A program made the translations under genes and the position numbers. From positions 1 through 46,524 of the forward strand of contig JAKSNW010000015.1 of NCBI GenBank assembly GCA_024405895.1: a DNA stretch of 46,524 nt, read 5' to 3'. The notes beneath the pieces were generated by a model. It was given only the letters and a program-made list of their open reading frames with translations, did no database searches and had not been told where the DNA came from. The DNA comes from Paludibacteraceae bacterium (GTDB lineage: Bacteria; Bacteroidota; Bacteroidia; Bacteroidales; Paludibacteraceae). Shown here one piece after another: positions 18,631 through 27,464 of the stretch (its first letter is position 1; the number at the start of each line of letters is the position of its first letter).

Positions 18631-19677
18631 TTATTGACGTTTGTTTTTACGTTCCTGGCGAGTTACTCGTTTTTGCAGACGGGCTTTCTTGCGAATGCGT
18701 TGGCGTTGCAAACGGAGAATCTTGAGGAAGTTGATGTAAGGCATGATGTAGCGTTTGCGTTTTTCTTCGAGCAAGTCGCTGATTGTTACCATAATACCTG
18801 TCTCATATACTTCGCCGAACTCGTAGTTGATACCTGTGCCGAAAGTCTTCATCGTGTTACTCAGACCGATATAGGCATTGAACATCGGTGGAATATTCTC
18901 GCCAATGACACGGGCTTCTTTCTGCAATGTCTTGTAGTTGGCCTGTTTGTCTTCGCCTGAGAAGATGCGGTTGGCAATGTCATAGGCATCGTTGCCGATG
19001 GATAGCGGTTCTGTTGGACGGATAAGTTCTTCTGGATCTGGGAAGTAACGCTCAAGGAAAGCATAGAGAAGGTCGCGAGCCAATGTGTTGTAATCGCGAT
19101 AGATAGTTACTTTGCCTATGAGGTAGTTGACGTTTGGATTTTTGTGAATGATAGCGCCGAGTCCATCCCAGAGATTGTCAAGTGCAAACAGACTCTTCAT
19201 GCCCATGAGGGCTGTCTGATATTTCGGCTGAACGAAAGCTCGTCCGAGTTCGATGGTATGAGGAAGATAGTCTGTGCAGAATTTTTCTGAGAAGTGGAAC
19301 ATGTGGGCAGAAACGAAATTAGGCTGTCCGTTTGTCAAAATGGCATCAGAGCCTTTGAGATAACGGTAACCACCTACAATTTCTTCCTTCTCCGGGTCCC
19401 AAACGATGAGTTGACGGTAAGGTTTTTCCATCATATCGTAGTCGTCGATATCTATTTCTTCGCCAGTGCCACCGCCACCAGAGCGGAATGCCATTTCGCG
19501 AAGACGTCCAACCTCACGCATGAGATTAGGACATTCGTGTGATGAAAAATCGTACAACTCGTTGTTAGCCTTATTGGTAGGGCGCAGGAAATGTTTTGGA
19601 GTCAATTCCTGTTTCAATATTTCCTTGTCTACGGGAGGAATAATCTCCTTTTGAACGGCAGGTTTTTGTATGCGCAT
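18631..19677 (-). CDS. GNAT-type lipid N-acyltransferase, OlsB/GlsB-like
   Basis: The protein has 348 residues. The core ECPNLMREVGRLREMAFRSG, then LIVWDPEKEEIVGGYRYLKG and HTIELGRAFVQPKYQ follow the pattern of OlsB-type N-acyltransferases (often annotated 'hemolysin'). These move an acyl chain from acyl-ACP to an amino acid. In Bacteroides the homologue GlsB makes the precursor of glycine lipids, so membrane aminolipid synthesis is the likely role. The last 40 residues are strongly basic (RLQRQRIRKKARLQKR...), suiting contact with phospholipid head groups. The start at 19,677 follows a TAAATTTG box 23 bases upstream. No second acyltransferase (GlsA) is adjacent, so the partner enzyme must lie elsewhere. 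Substrate is inferred. Confidence 0.75.
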   Translation of the reverse strand: MRIQKPAVQKEIIPPVDKEILKQELTPKHFLRPTNKANNELYDFSSHECPNLMREVGRLREMAFRSGGGGTGEEIDIDDYDMMEKPYRQLIVWDPEKEEIVGGYRYLKGSDAILTNGQPNFVSAHMFHFSEKFCTDYLPHTIELGRAFVQPKYQTALMGMKSLFALDNLWDGLGAIIHKNPNVNYLIGKVTIYRDYNTLARDLLYAFLERYFPDPEELIRPTEPLSIGNDAYDIANRIFSGEDKQANYKTLQKEARVIGENIPPMFNAYIGLSNTMKTFGTGINYEFGEVYETGIMVTISDLLEEKRKRYIMPYINFLKILRLQRQRIRKKARLQKRVTRQERKNKRQ

Positions 19678-19700
19678 AAAAAAATTTTTTATAACGGGTG

Positions 19701-19708
19701 CAAATTTA
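19701..19708 (-). promoter_or_regulatory. promoter of the OlsB/GlsB-like gene
   Basis: TAAATTTG on the minus strand, 23 bases before the ATG at 19,677. Confidence 0.6.
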
Positions 19709-19751
19709 GCATTTTTTGCGGAAAAACAGAACACTTGTTCTATAAAAACTA

Positions 19752-19783
19752 TTGCCGTAAGCCAAAGAATTTGCGTATCTTTG
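19752..19783 (+). promoter_or_regulatory. promoter of the 218-residue unknown gene
   Basis: TTG at 19,752-19,754 and TATCTTTG at 19,776-19,783 have near-consensus spacing. Start codon is 48 bases downstream. Confidence 0.7.
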
Positions 19784-19831
19784 TCCCTTTGAAAAAGCAA
19801 ACAACAAATAGATAAATTATTAGACGTGGAA

Positions 19832-20488
19832 ATGGGTTCGAAAAACACCTCGCAGTATATTGCTAAGTTTGACACGAATTTCTTTGAACGCTATGCACGA
19901 TTGACTCTCATGGAAAAAGTGAGTGCCGACTATGCCTCACTTTTCAATGCAGACAGACCAGACCTTCAGTCACCAGACAAGCAGTTTGGCGTAGAAGTAA
20001 CTCGTGCCATGGTGGAAGACAAAACCATAGCCAAGGCACTTATCAACGAAATGGCTGGTAAGCGACTGAGTGCTTCGCAACGGATGGAGGTGGATGCCAT
20101 GGAGTCGCAACAGAGCGGTTATGCCTTCGGTTTGTCAGACCTCTGGATCGGTGAACGTGAGTATGACTACTGGAATCTTGCGTTGCCTATGAAACGTATT
20201 GTAGCTTCGAAGGTGGACAAAGTGGCAAAGGGTTTCTATGGTGATTTTACTAAATTCGGACTCTATATATTTACAATGGAGAAACTGACTGATGTGGACA
20301 TCGAGGCGTTGATTCATTATACCATAGATCTTCAACGTCATAATGAGAGACACTATGACGTACTATATGTATCTCTAATTCATAAACTTATTGTTTGCGA
20401 TCTTACTTGCGGAGCCTATCAGAGTTATGAAATCTCACGCCAAGAGAGTAGAGAGTTCTATCGTAAGGCTTTGTATAATATAGAATAG
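19832..20488 (+). CDS. conserved-looking protein of unknown function
   Basis: The protein has 218 residues and no signal peptide or membrane segment. I use the ATG at 19,832; a GTG two codons earlier is possible. The region DRPDLQSPDKQFGVEVTRAM (about residues 43-62) has the D...(G)VEVT spacing seen in the PD-(D/E)XK nuclease fold, and the flanking predicted strands (LSDLWIG, GLYIFTMEKL, DVLYVSLIHKLIVCDL) would fit an alpha/beta nuclease-like core. The usual Lys is replaced by Thr, so this is weak. It is a single gene with its own promoter, between two well-known genes, with codon use like its neighbours. Confidence 0.6.
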   Translation: MGSKNTSQYIAKFDTNFFERYARLTLMEKVSADYASLFNADRPDLQSPDKQFGVEVTRAMVEDKTIAKALINEMAGKRLSASQRMEVDAMESQQSGYAFGLSDLWIGEREYDYWNLALPMKRIVASKVDKVAKGFYGDFTKFGLYIFTMEKLTDVDIEALIHYTIDLQRHNERHYDVLYVSLIHKLIVCDLTCGAYQSYEISRQESREFYRKALYNIE

Positions 20489-20515
20489 GTTCCCGAAAGG
20501 CTCAAAAAAGTGTGC

Positions 20516-20546
20516 TTGGAAAATCGCAACAAAATGCGTATCTTTG
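20516..20546 (+). promoter_or_regulatory. promoter of prfA-dsbD
   Basis: TTG at 20,516-20,518 and TATCTTTG at 20,539-20,546, 21 bases before the ATG at 20,568. It rules out the in-frame TTG at 20,544, which lies within the -7 box. Confidence 0.75.
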
Positions 20547-20567
20547 CGGTTCAATTCAAAAAGTAGA

Positions 20568-21674
20568 ATGAATAATACACTCTTACAACGTCTCGACGGT
20601 TTAACTTCTAGGTTTGAGGAGATTAAGACTCTTATCTCTGACCCAGCAGTCGTTGCCGATATGAAACGTTTCGTTAAGCTGAACAAAGAATACAGCGATT
20701 TGGAGCGTATCGTGGCGCAGAGAAATGCCTACGCTCGTCTGCTGCAGGAGATTGCCGATGCCCGCGAATTGCTTGATCACGAGCAGGACGCTGACATGCG
20801 TGAAATGGCAAAGGCCGAACTTGATGACTTGCTTCCAAAGGTAGAACCGATGGAGGAGGAAATCAAACTGATGCTTATTCCTGCTGACCCAGAAGACAAC
20901 AAGAACGTAATCATGGAGATTCGCGGCGGAACCGGTGGCGATGAAGCTGCCATCTTTGCTGGCGACCTTTTCCGTATGTACTCGAAATACTGCGAAACCA
21001 AAGGCTGGAAAACGGCTGTTTCAAGCTATACAGAAGGAACTGCTGGCGGCTACAAGGAGATTATCTTCTCTGTAACCGGCGAAAAAGTCTATGGCACTTT
21101 GAAGTATGAGAGTGGCGTTCACCGTGTTCAACGTGTACCTGCCACAGAGACCCAAGGTCGTGTGCATACCTCAGCTGCCAGTGTGGCTGTATTGCCAGAG
21201 GCTGAGGCTTTTGATGTGGAAATCAACGAAGGCGAAATCAAATGGGATACTTTCCGAAGCGGTGGTGCCGGCGGCCAGAACGTCAACAAGGTTGAATCTG
21301 GTGTTCGCTTGCGCTATGTTTGGAAAAACCCTGTTACAGGTGTTGCCGAAGATATCCTGATTGAATGTACCGAAACTCGTGACCAACCTAAGAACAAAGA
21401 ACGTGCGTTGGCTCGTCTCCGTTCGTTTATCTACGATAAGGAACATCAGAAATATCTCGACGATATTGCTTCTCGTCGTAAAACTATGGTCAGCACTGGC
21501 GACCGTTCTGCTAAAATCCGTACCTATAACTATCCGCAGGGACGTATTACTGACCACCGTATCAACTACACAATTTATAATCTCTCTGCTTTCATGGATG
21601 GCGATATTCAGGATTGCATCGATCACTTGATTGTAGCCGAAAATGCTGAACGAATGAAGGAGAGTGAGTTGTAA
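20568..21674 (+). CDS. prfA: peptide chain release factor 1
   Basis: This 368-residue factor recognises UAA and UAG stop codons in the ribosomal A site and triggers peptide release. The codon-recognition motif P191-A192-T193 is in VPATETQGRVHTSAASVAV, which marks RF1 rather than RF2. The catalytic GGQ (235-237) is in RSGGAGGQNVNKVESGVRL. The start at 20,568 gives the usual N-terminus MNNTLLQRLDGLTSRFEEI. It is probably cotranscribed with dsbD, 36 bases downstream, as no promoter is seen between them. The prmC methyltransferase that modifies GGQ is not in the window. Confidence 0.98.
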   Translation: MNNTLLQRLDGLTSRFEEIKTLISDPAVVADMKRFVKLNKEYSDLERIVAQRNAYARLLQEIADARELLDHEQDADMREMAKAELDDLLPKVEPMEEEIKLMLIPADPEDNKNVIMEIRGGTGGDEAAIFAGDLFRMYSKYCETKGWKTAVSSYTEGTAGGYKEIIFSVTGEKVYGTLKYESGVHRVQRVPATETQGRVHTSAASVAVLPEAEAFDVEINEGEIKWDTFRSGGAGGQNVNKVESGVRLRYVWKNPVTGVAEDILIECTETRDQPKNKERALARLRSFIYDKEHQKYLDDIASRRKTMVSTGDRSAKIRTYNYPQGRITDHRINYTIYNLSAFMDGDIQDCIDHLIVAENAERMKESEL

Positions 21675-21710
21675 TAAAATAGCAAATAAATAAAATCTTA
21701 CAATATTAAC

Positions 21711-23711
21711 ATGAAAAAAGTAATTTCTACCGTCTGTTTGGTGCTTGTAAGCCTTGTGGCTATGGCGCAGATTGGAAATCCTATCACATGGAAATTCACT
21801 CAGCAGACCATCGATGACCAAACAGTAGAAGTGCAGATGAATGCCACTATCGAAAATGGTTGGCACCTCTACACAATGGACAATTTTGGTGATGACGGTC
21901 CAGTCTCACTTGCATTCACTTTTGATCGTTTGAAAAATGCTAAACCTATTGGTAAGGTTGTTGCAAAAAGTTCTCATCATGAGATGTTCGATCCTATGTT
22001 CGAACTGACTGTGAAATTCTATGAGAAAAGCGCTAAGTTTGTACAGAAATTCCAAGTTAGCGGAGATTATGAAATCAGCGGCTATCTCAAAGGTCAAGGT
22101 TGTAATGACCAGGCTTGCATGCCTGTAAATGCAGAGATTCGTCTCAAAGGTACAGCAAAAAGTAAAGCTGCTGTAGAAGAAGAACCTGTAGAAGAGACAA
22201 CCGAAGAACCAGCAGAAGAGGTAAGCGATTCTACCGAAGTGGCTGCTGTGGCTGAAGTAGAAGAGGGCGACCTCTACCGTCCAGTTATCGAAGAAATGAA
22301 AGCCTACGAGAATGGTGGCTCAAACGAGAAAAGCCGTTCTTTGATTTATATCTTCCTGATGGGTATCCTTGGCGGTCTCGTGGCCTTGGTAACTCCTTGT
22401 GTATGGCCTATCATCCCAATGACCGTCAGCTTCTTCTTGAAACGCTCTGGCGATAAGAGAAAAGGTCGTCGCGATGCTATCCTCTACGGTCTCTCAATCA
22501 TCGTTATCTATCTTGCCCTTGGCTTGATTATCACGGCAATCTTCGGTCCTTCAGCATTGAACGGATTGGCTACTAACGCCGTATTCAATATCATCTTCTT
22601 CCTCTTGTTGGTTGTATTCGCCGTTTCATTCTTCGGCGCATTCGAAATCACTTTGCCTGCATCATGGTCTAACAAGATGGACGAAAAAGCTGAATCAACT
22701 ACCGGTTTCCTCAGCATCCTCTTTATGGCATTTACCCTTGTGTTGGTTTCATTCTCTTGCACAGGTCCTATCATTGGTACCTTGCTCGTAGAAGTTGCTA
22801 CCACTGGTGAATGGCTTGCTCCTTCAATCGGTATGCTTGGCTTCGCTATCGCTTTGGCTGTTCCATTCAGCCTCTTCGCTTTCTTCCCAACCATGTTGAA
22901 GAATATGCAGAAATCTGGCGGTAACTGGTTGAACAGCGTAAAAGTTGTTCTCGGCTTCCTTGAGTTGGCTTTGTCATTGAAGTTCCTCTCTGTTGCCGAC
23001 TTGGCTTACGGCTGGCACATTCTCGACCGTGAGGTATTCGTATCTCTCTGGATCGTTATTTTCTTCATGCTCGGCTTCTACCTCCTTGGTAAAATCCGTT
23101 TCCCACACGACGAAGAAGCACTTGAAACCGTATCTGTTCCACGCTTCGGCTTGGCTCTCATCTCCATTGCCTTCGCTATCTATATGATTCCAGGTCTTTG
23201 GGGTGCTCCTTTGAAATCTATCAGCGCATTCGCTCCACCATTGAATACTCAGGACTTCAACCTCTATGAGAACGAAGTTCACCCAGACTTCTCAGACTAC
23301 GAAGCTGGTATGGCTGCTGCCCGTCAAAGCGGCAAACCTGTCGTTATCGACTTCTCTGGTTTCGGTTGCGTAAACTGCCGTAAGATGGAAGCTGCTGTTT
23401 GGACAGACAACACCGTTGCCGACATCTTGAACGACGAGGTTGTTCTTATCTCTCTCATGGTGGACGACAAGACTCCATTGGCAGAACCAATTGAGGTAAC
23501 AGAAAACGGTCAACTTCGTGTTCTCCGTACCATCGGTGATAAGAACTCTTATCTCCAGAGCCATAAGTTCGGTGCAAATGCTCAGCCATTCTATGTGGTT
23601 GTTGATGCCAACGGTAATCCTATGAATGGTTCACAGGCATTTAACGAAGACCCATCTGTCTTCATTAACTTCCTCCGCAACGGTATCAACAATTTCAAAG
23701 AAAAGAAATAA
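21711..23711 (+). CDS. DsbD-type thiol:disulfide interchange protein
   Basis: This 666-residue inner-membrane protein carries electrons from cytoplasmic thioredoxin to periplasmic thiols. It has a signal peptide at 1-19. A DsbD N-terminal domain follows, with a Cys pair in KGQGCNDQACMPV near 125-135, then an acidic linker (VEEEPVEETTEEPAEEV). The membrane part, about 210-480, has several helices including ALVTPCVWPIIPMTVSFF and a matching SCTGPIIG. The C-terminal thioredoxin domain (530-666) has active site C553-V-N-C556. All three cysteine pairs are present. Bacteroidota proteins of this type are often annotated cytochrome c biogenesis protein; reductive thiol transfer is the safer statement. 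Confidence 0.93.
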   Translation: MKKVISTVCLVLVSLVAMAQIGNPITWKFTQQTIDDQTVEVQMNATIENGWHLYTMDNFGDDGPVSLAFTFDRLKNAKPIGKVVAKSSHHEMFDPMFELTVKFYEKSAKFVQKFQVSGDYEISGYLKGQGCNDQACMPVNAEIRLKGTAKSKAAVEEEPVEETTEEPAEEVSDSTEVAAVAEVEEGDLYRPVIEEMKAYENGGSNEKSRSLIYIFLMGILGGLVALVTPCVWPIIPMTVSFFLKRSGDKRKGRRDAILYGLSIIVIYLALGLIITAIFGPSALNGLATNAVFNIIFFLLLVVFAVSFFGAFEITLPASWSNKMDEKAESTTGFLSILFMAFTLVLVSFSCTGPIIGTLLVEVATTGEWLAPSIGMLGFAIALAVPFSLFAFFPTMLKNMQKSGGNWLNSVKVVLGFLELALSLKFLSVADLAYGWHILDREVFVSLWIVIFFMLGFYLLGKIRFPHDEEALETVSVPRFGLALISIAFAIYMIPGLWGAPLKSISAFAPPLNTQDFNLYENEVHPDFSDYEAGMAAARQSGKPVVIDFSGFGCVNCRKMEAAVWTDNTVADILNDEVVLISLMVDDKTPLAEPIEVTENGQLRVLRTIGDKNSYLQSHKFGANAQPFYVVVDANGNPMNGSQAFNEDPSVFINFLRNGINNFKEKK

Positions 23712-23738
23712 GTTCTACCTAAGGTAACTTGCAAATAT

Positions 23739-23774
23739 GCCGTCCTCGCTTTTTTGGTGGGGACGGCTTTTTTT
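23739..23774 (+). terminator. terminator of prfA-dsbD
   Basis: GCCGTCC / GGACGGC (23,739-23,745 with 23,761-23,767) followed by seven T residues. The loop and 3' arm overlap the -33 region of the next gene's promoter. Confidence 0.8.
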
Positions 23775-23783
23775 GTATCTTTG
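23753..23783 (+). promoter_or_regulatory. promoter of the GH18 gene, embedded in a terminator
   Basis: TTTG at 23,753-23,756, exactly 19 bases, then TATCTTTG at 23,776-23,783. The -33 element lies in the loop of the upstream terminator hairpin. The ATG is 24 bases downstream. Confidence 0.8.
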
Positions 23784-23806
23784 CCAAAAAGAATAAAGTA
23801 TTGTCT

Positions 23807-24808
23807 ATGCGCAAAATCGTATTACTTCTTGTATTATGCCTTTTGGTAGGCTGCTCTGCAAAAACTGTTGAACCAGTGGTCGTTGCCTATGCTTCTTGTG
23901 GTGGAGGAGAATTGCCGAATCCGGAAGATGTTACTCATATTAACGTAGCATTTGGTGGAGTGAATGCCACTTTTGACGGCATAGAAATGCGTGATACCAT
24001 TTTCCTTAAGCGGGTGGTAGAACTGAAAAAGACCCATCCAAACCTTCACGTCTTACTTTCCATTGGAGGTTGGACTGCTGGGGGATTTAGCGAAATGGCA
24101 AGCGATGAAACCCGCCGTCAACATTTTGCCGAAGACTGTGGTCGTTGGGTAGAGCATTTTGGACTTGACGGAATTGATATGGATTGGGAATATCCTTCCA
24201 GCAGCGAAGCCGGAATCTCTGCTTTGCCAGAAGATATTCAGAACTTCACATTGCTGATGCAAGATATCCGTCGTGTTATCGGTAAAAACAAACTGCTTAC
24301 TGCAGCTACAATTGCCGATGCCCTCTATATCGATTTCCCAGCAGTAAAACCATACATCGATTTTGTCAATGTCATGGCATACGACGTAGCTCGTCCCCCT
24401 TATCATCACTCTCCAATCCATCGTTGCAGTCTGGCTGGTAGAATCACCGTGGAAGAAGCCTTGAATGCTCATCTCGAAGCAGGTCTTGATCCGGAGCAGA
24501 TTGTCTTGGGAGTTCCTTTCTATGGTCATGGCCATGAGCCTATCAGCGACTTTCTCGATTATCGCGATATCCTAAGACTTCAAGGATATGAATATATCTG
24601 GAATGATACAGCTAAAGTGCCTGTTCTTGTGGATAGTATAGGAACGATAATGATGTGTTATGATGATTCTGCATCTATTGCAGAAAAATGTCGTTATGTG
24701 CTTGGCCGTGGTTTTCGTGGTATGATGTATTGGGAAACCAAGTGCGACGATTCTGTGCGTACATTGGCCCGAACGGTGGCCAATGAGGTACTTAGGAAAA
24801 AACAATAG
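23807..24808 (+). CDS. GH18 glycosidase lipoprotein
   Basis: The protein has 333 residues. It starts MRKIVLLLVLCLLVGCSAK: a lipoprotein signal with lipobox LVGC and the lipid-carrying Cys at position 16. The GH18 catalytic motif DGIDMDWEYP is complete, with the proton donor E128. The preceding strand HVLLSIGGWTAGG is the second conserved GH18 motif. Family 18 enzymes split beta-1,4-GlcNAc bonds in chitin, or the chitobiose core of N-glycans in endo-beta-N-acetylglucosaminidases. There is no carbohydrate-binding module, and no SusC/SusD genes are near, so this is not a polysaccharide utilisation locus. Start chosen for promoter and lipoprotein signal; an earlier in-frame ATG at 23,729 precedes the promoter. 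Confidence 0.92.
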   Translation: MRKIVLLLVLCLLVGCSAKTVEPVVVAYASCGGGELPNPEDVTHINVAFGGVNATFDGIEMRDTIFLKRVVELKKTHPNLHVLLSIGGWTAGGFSEMASDETRRQHFAEDCGRWVEHFGLDGIDMDWEYPSSSEAGISALPEDIQNFTLLMQDIRRVIGKNKLLTAATIADALYIDFPAVKPYIDFVNVMAYDVARPPYHHSPIHRCSLAGRITVEEALNAHLEAGLDPEQIVLGVPFYGHGHEPISDFLDYRDILRLQGYEYIWNDTAKVPVLVDSIGTIMMCYDDSASIAEKCRYVLGRGFRGMMYWETKCDDSVRTLARTVANEVLRKKQ

Positions 24809-24872
24809 ATTTTCTCTTCTTCCGCTATCGTAATGTTGCTCGAAAAGGATGTCTTATTCACGCGAATTTTAG

Positions 24873-24880
24873 TATCTTTG
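24873..24880 (+). promoter_or_regulatory. promoter of the gldE operon
   Basis: TATCTTTGC, 23 bases before the GTG start at 24,904. No further promoter is seen before 30,453, so six genes may share it. Confidence 0.7.
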
Positions 24881-24903
24881 CACTCTTATTTATAGCACAA
24901 AAC

Positions 24904-26235
24904 GTGAATACTACACTTGCGATACTATTTCTCGGCTTTGATGTCGTAACCGTGTTGCTTTTGGTGGCTTTGATAGCCCTGTTGGCAGCTTCTGGTTGGG
25001 CATCGGCTTCTGAAACAGCCTTTTTCTCTCTTTCTCCTAAAGACCTCGAAACACTTGAGGAGGCTCATGAAGACGATCATGCTTCTCTCCGCGTGATTCG
25101 TTTGCGCGAACGTCCAGACGAGTTGTTGGCATCAATTCTCGTTACAAACAACTTTGTTAATGTGGCGATGGTTGTTATCTCTGCCATCACTCTGAATCGT
25201 ATCTTCGACTTTTCAGAAGAACCTGTCTGGGGCTTTGTCATTGAGACCGTCATCATCACCTTCCTACTTTTGCTCTTTGGTGAAATTATGCCGAAGATTC
25301 TTGCTACTCGGTATGCCTTGACCTTGAGCAGAGCCAGTTCTGGTATTCTTACTTTCCTGGGACGCATGCTCAAGCCTATTGATATGGTGTTGGTGAAATC
25401 TACTTCCTTATTGCGTCGTCGAATGAGTCATGCCCATGTTGATCTGTCGATGGACGAACTTGGAACGGCATTGGAGATTACCTCTCCTACCATTGTGGAA
25501 GATAAAGAACTGCTTGAAGGTATTGTCCGTTTCGGATCTATTGATGTTGGCAGCATCATGACTTCCCGTTTGGATATGGAAACCATTGAGTTGCGAAGCG
25601 ATTTTGCCAAAGTGCTTAGTGTAATTGAAGAATCAGGCTATTCGCGTATCCCAGTCTATGAACGTACGCACGATAATATCCGTGGCGTTCTCTATATCAA
25701 AGACCTCATCCCTCATCTTAATAAAGGTAATGCGTTTCGTTGGCAGACTTTGATTCGTCCGGCAACCTTTGTGCCTGAGACCCGCAAGATTGATGACTTA
25801 CTGCAGGACTTTCAGAAACTCCATGTACACATCGCTATTGTCGTGGATGAGTTTGGCGGCACACTGGGACTTGTTACAATGGAAGATGTATTGGAGGAAA
25901 TCGTAGGCGATATCTCTGATGAATATGATGAAGAAGAAACCCTCTACACAAAGACAGACGAAAATACCTATGTCTTTGAAGCTAAAATACAACTCAACGA
26001 TTTCTTCCGAGTGCTTGATCTCGATCCGGAACTCTTTGGCGATGCTGTCGATGAAGCTGAAACATTGGCTGGATTGCTGCTTTATCTCGTAGGAGAAATG
26101 CCAAAACAACGTGAACGTGTAGAACTTGGTCCTTGCACCTTCATCGTTTTGTCGGTTAATCGCCGCCGTATCATTAAAGTGAAAACCATCGTTGACAGAA
26201 CAAAAATAGAACAGAATAACAATGAAGAAGAGTAG
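24904..26235 (+). CDS. gldE: GldE-like CNNM/CBS-domain membrane protein
   Basis: The protein has 443 residues, starting at a GTG. The N-terminal part (about 1-190) is a CNNM transmembrane domain with several helices, including an SETAFFSLSPKDLETL segment. Two CBS repeats follow (about 205-335, e.g. VLSVIEESGYSRIPVYE and IVVDEFGGTLGLVTMEDVLEEIVGDI). A CorC_HlyC transporter-associated domain ends it. The adjacent gldD identifies it as GldE, named in gliding Flavobacterium, where it supports GldD. Most Bacteroidales do not glide but keep the pair, so the real role is probably in envelope or ion homeostasis. It overlaps gldD by 14 bases. Confidence 0.85.
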   Translation: MNTTLAILFLGFDVVTVLLLVALIALLAASGWASASETAFFSLSPKDLETLEEAHEDDHASLRVIRLRERPDELLASILVTNNFVNVAMVVISAITLNRIFDFSEEPVWGFVIETVIITFLLLLFGEIMPKILATRYALTLSRASSGILTFLGRMLKPIDMVLVKSTSLLRRRMSHAHVDLSMDELGTALEITSPTIVEDKELLEGIVRFGSIDVGSIMTSRLDMETIELRSDFAKVLSVIEESGYSRIPVYERTHDNIRGVLYIKDLIPHLNKGNAFRWQTLIRPATFVPETRKIDDLLQDFQKLHVHIAIVVDEFGGTLGLVTMEDVLEEIVGDISDEYDEEETLYTKTDENTYVFEAKIQLNDFFRVLDLDPELFGDAVDEAETLAGLLLYLVGEMPKQRERVELGPCTFIVLSVNRRRIIKVKTIVDRTKIEQNNNEEE

Positions 26236-26794
26236 TATCCTTGTATTATTGATAGCTGCATTGGTAGTAGCCGCTTGTACCAAAGTGACTATGCCTCGTC
26301 CATACGCCTATTTCCGTATCGATTTGCCAGAACCATCTTACCATCCTGTAGAACAGGACACCGTACTGCCTATCAGCTTCGAGGTTTCTGACTATGCGGA
26401 GATTTCCACTTACCGTCAGCACGACGATTGGATAAATGTGGATTACCCTCAATGGAATGCCCGTATTCACTGCAGTTACATGCATATCAACCGTGATACA
26501 TTTGCCATTGCGTCGGAAGAGAGTCGCGATCTTGCATACAAACATACGATGAAGGCGAATGCTATCTATGAGAATCGCTATGAAAACGATACCAATAAGG
26601 TCTATGGCATTCTCTACGAAATTACTGGCAATGCGGCTTCACCAGTTCAGTTCTATATGTCTGACAGCTGTAAACACTTTTTGCGTGGTTCGTTGTATTT
26701 CAACAACCTGCCTAATTCTGATAGTGTAGCGCCTGTTTGCGAATTCATCTTGAACGATATGCTCCATCTCGTAGAGACATTGAGATGGAAATAA
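26222..26794 (+). CDS. gldD: GldD-like lipoprotein
   Basis: The protein has 190 residues. The N-terminus is a lipoprotein signal with lipobox VVAAC, the Cys near position 19. It is followed by TMPRPYAYFRIDLPEPSYHP, the characteristic opening of GldD ('PKPRGYFRI.LP...Y'). GldD is a periplasmic-side lipoprotein needed for gliding and type IX secretion in Flavobacterium. In Bacteroidales it is kept next to GldE without known motility. Its start is inside the end of gldE, implying coupled translation. Confidence 0.88.
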   Translation: MKKSSILVLLIAALVVAACTKVTMPRPYAYFRIDLPEPSYHPVEQDTVLPISFEVSDYAEISTYRQHDDWINVDYPQWNARIHCSYMHINRDTFAIASEESRDLAYKHTMKANAIYENRYENDTNKVYGILYEITGNAASPVQFYMSDSCKHFLRGSLYFNNLPNSDSVAPVCEFILNDMLHLVETLRWK

Positions 26795-26834
26795 GCAACC
26801 GATAAATAAATTTGTAACACAAAACCTTGACAAT

Positions 26835-27464
26835 ATGCTCATCCTTAACGAGAAAATCAACGATAACGCCATCCTTGCCATGTGGAAGGTGGAAGAAAGC
26901 GTGGAAGAACTTCTTTCCATGTTGTTCAATCGCGAAGAACATCGTGCTGCCATCAGCAAAATGGGAGCCGAGAAACGTCAAAAAGAATATCTGGTGTCTC
27001 GCGTTATGCTTAATGCCGTGTTGAATGATGACAAAACAATTGCCTATCATCCTAATGGCGCACCTTATATCACCGATGGCTCATACAATTTGAGCATTGC
27101 CCATACAGGTACTTATGTAACAATCCTTCTGCATAAAACTGCTAAAGTTGGTATTGATATCGAAAGAATGTCTGACAAAGTGGTTCGTGTGCAAAGCAAA
27201 TTCCTTAGCGATGGCGAATTGCAGATGCTTGACCCTACGAACAACAAGACACATCTCACCCTTCTTTGGGCAGCAAAAGAGGCTTTGTATAAAGTTATGG
27301 GCGTGGAAGTAGTTGATTTCGTTACCAACCTTACAGTCAATCCTTTCAAACCATATCTTGATGGTGAAATGACTGCAGAAGAAAACGTTACTCCTGACCA
27401 CCATAAATATACTCTCAACTATCGCGTATTCCCAGAGTTCGTTCTTGTTTGGACTATTGCTTAA
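26835..27464 (+). CDS. 4'-phosphopantetheinyl transferase, Sfp type
   Basis: The protein has 209 residues. It has the Mg-binding motif VGIDIERMS and, further on, LTLLWAAKEALYKVMG, the W-x-x-KEA signature of the family. It transfers the phosphopantetheine arm from CoA to a Ser of an acyl or peptidyl carrier protein. The length fits the two-lobed Sfp/EntD type rather than the 120-residue AcpS type. In Bacteroidota a gene like this commonly follows gldD. It may serve fatty-acid ACP if no AcpS exists; no carrier protein gene is in the window. The last base of its stop codon is the first of the next ATG. Confidence 0.9.
   Translation: MLILNEKINDNAILAMWKVEESVEELLSMLFNREEHRAAISKMGAEKRQKEYLVSRVMLNAVLNDDKTIAYHPNGAPYITDGSYNLSIAHTGTYVTILLHKTAKVGIDIERMSDKVVRVQSKFLSDGELQMLDPTNNKTHLTLLWAAKEALYKVMGVEVVDFVTNLTVNPFKPYLDGEMTAEENVTPDHHKYTLNYRVFPEFVLVWTIA

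Noticed and set aside
20544-20567. TTG start of prfA eight codons upstream
   Set aside because: It falls within the -7 promoter box, so it cannot be in the transcript.
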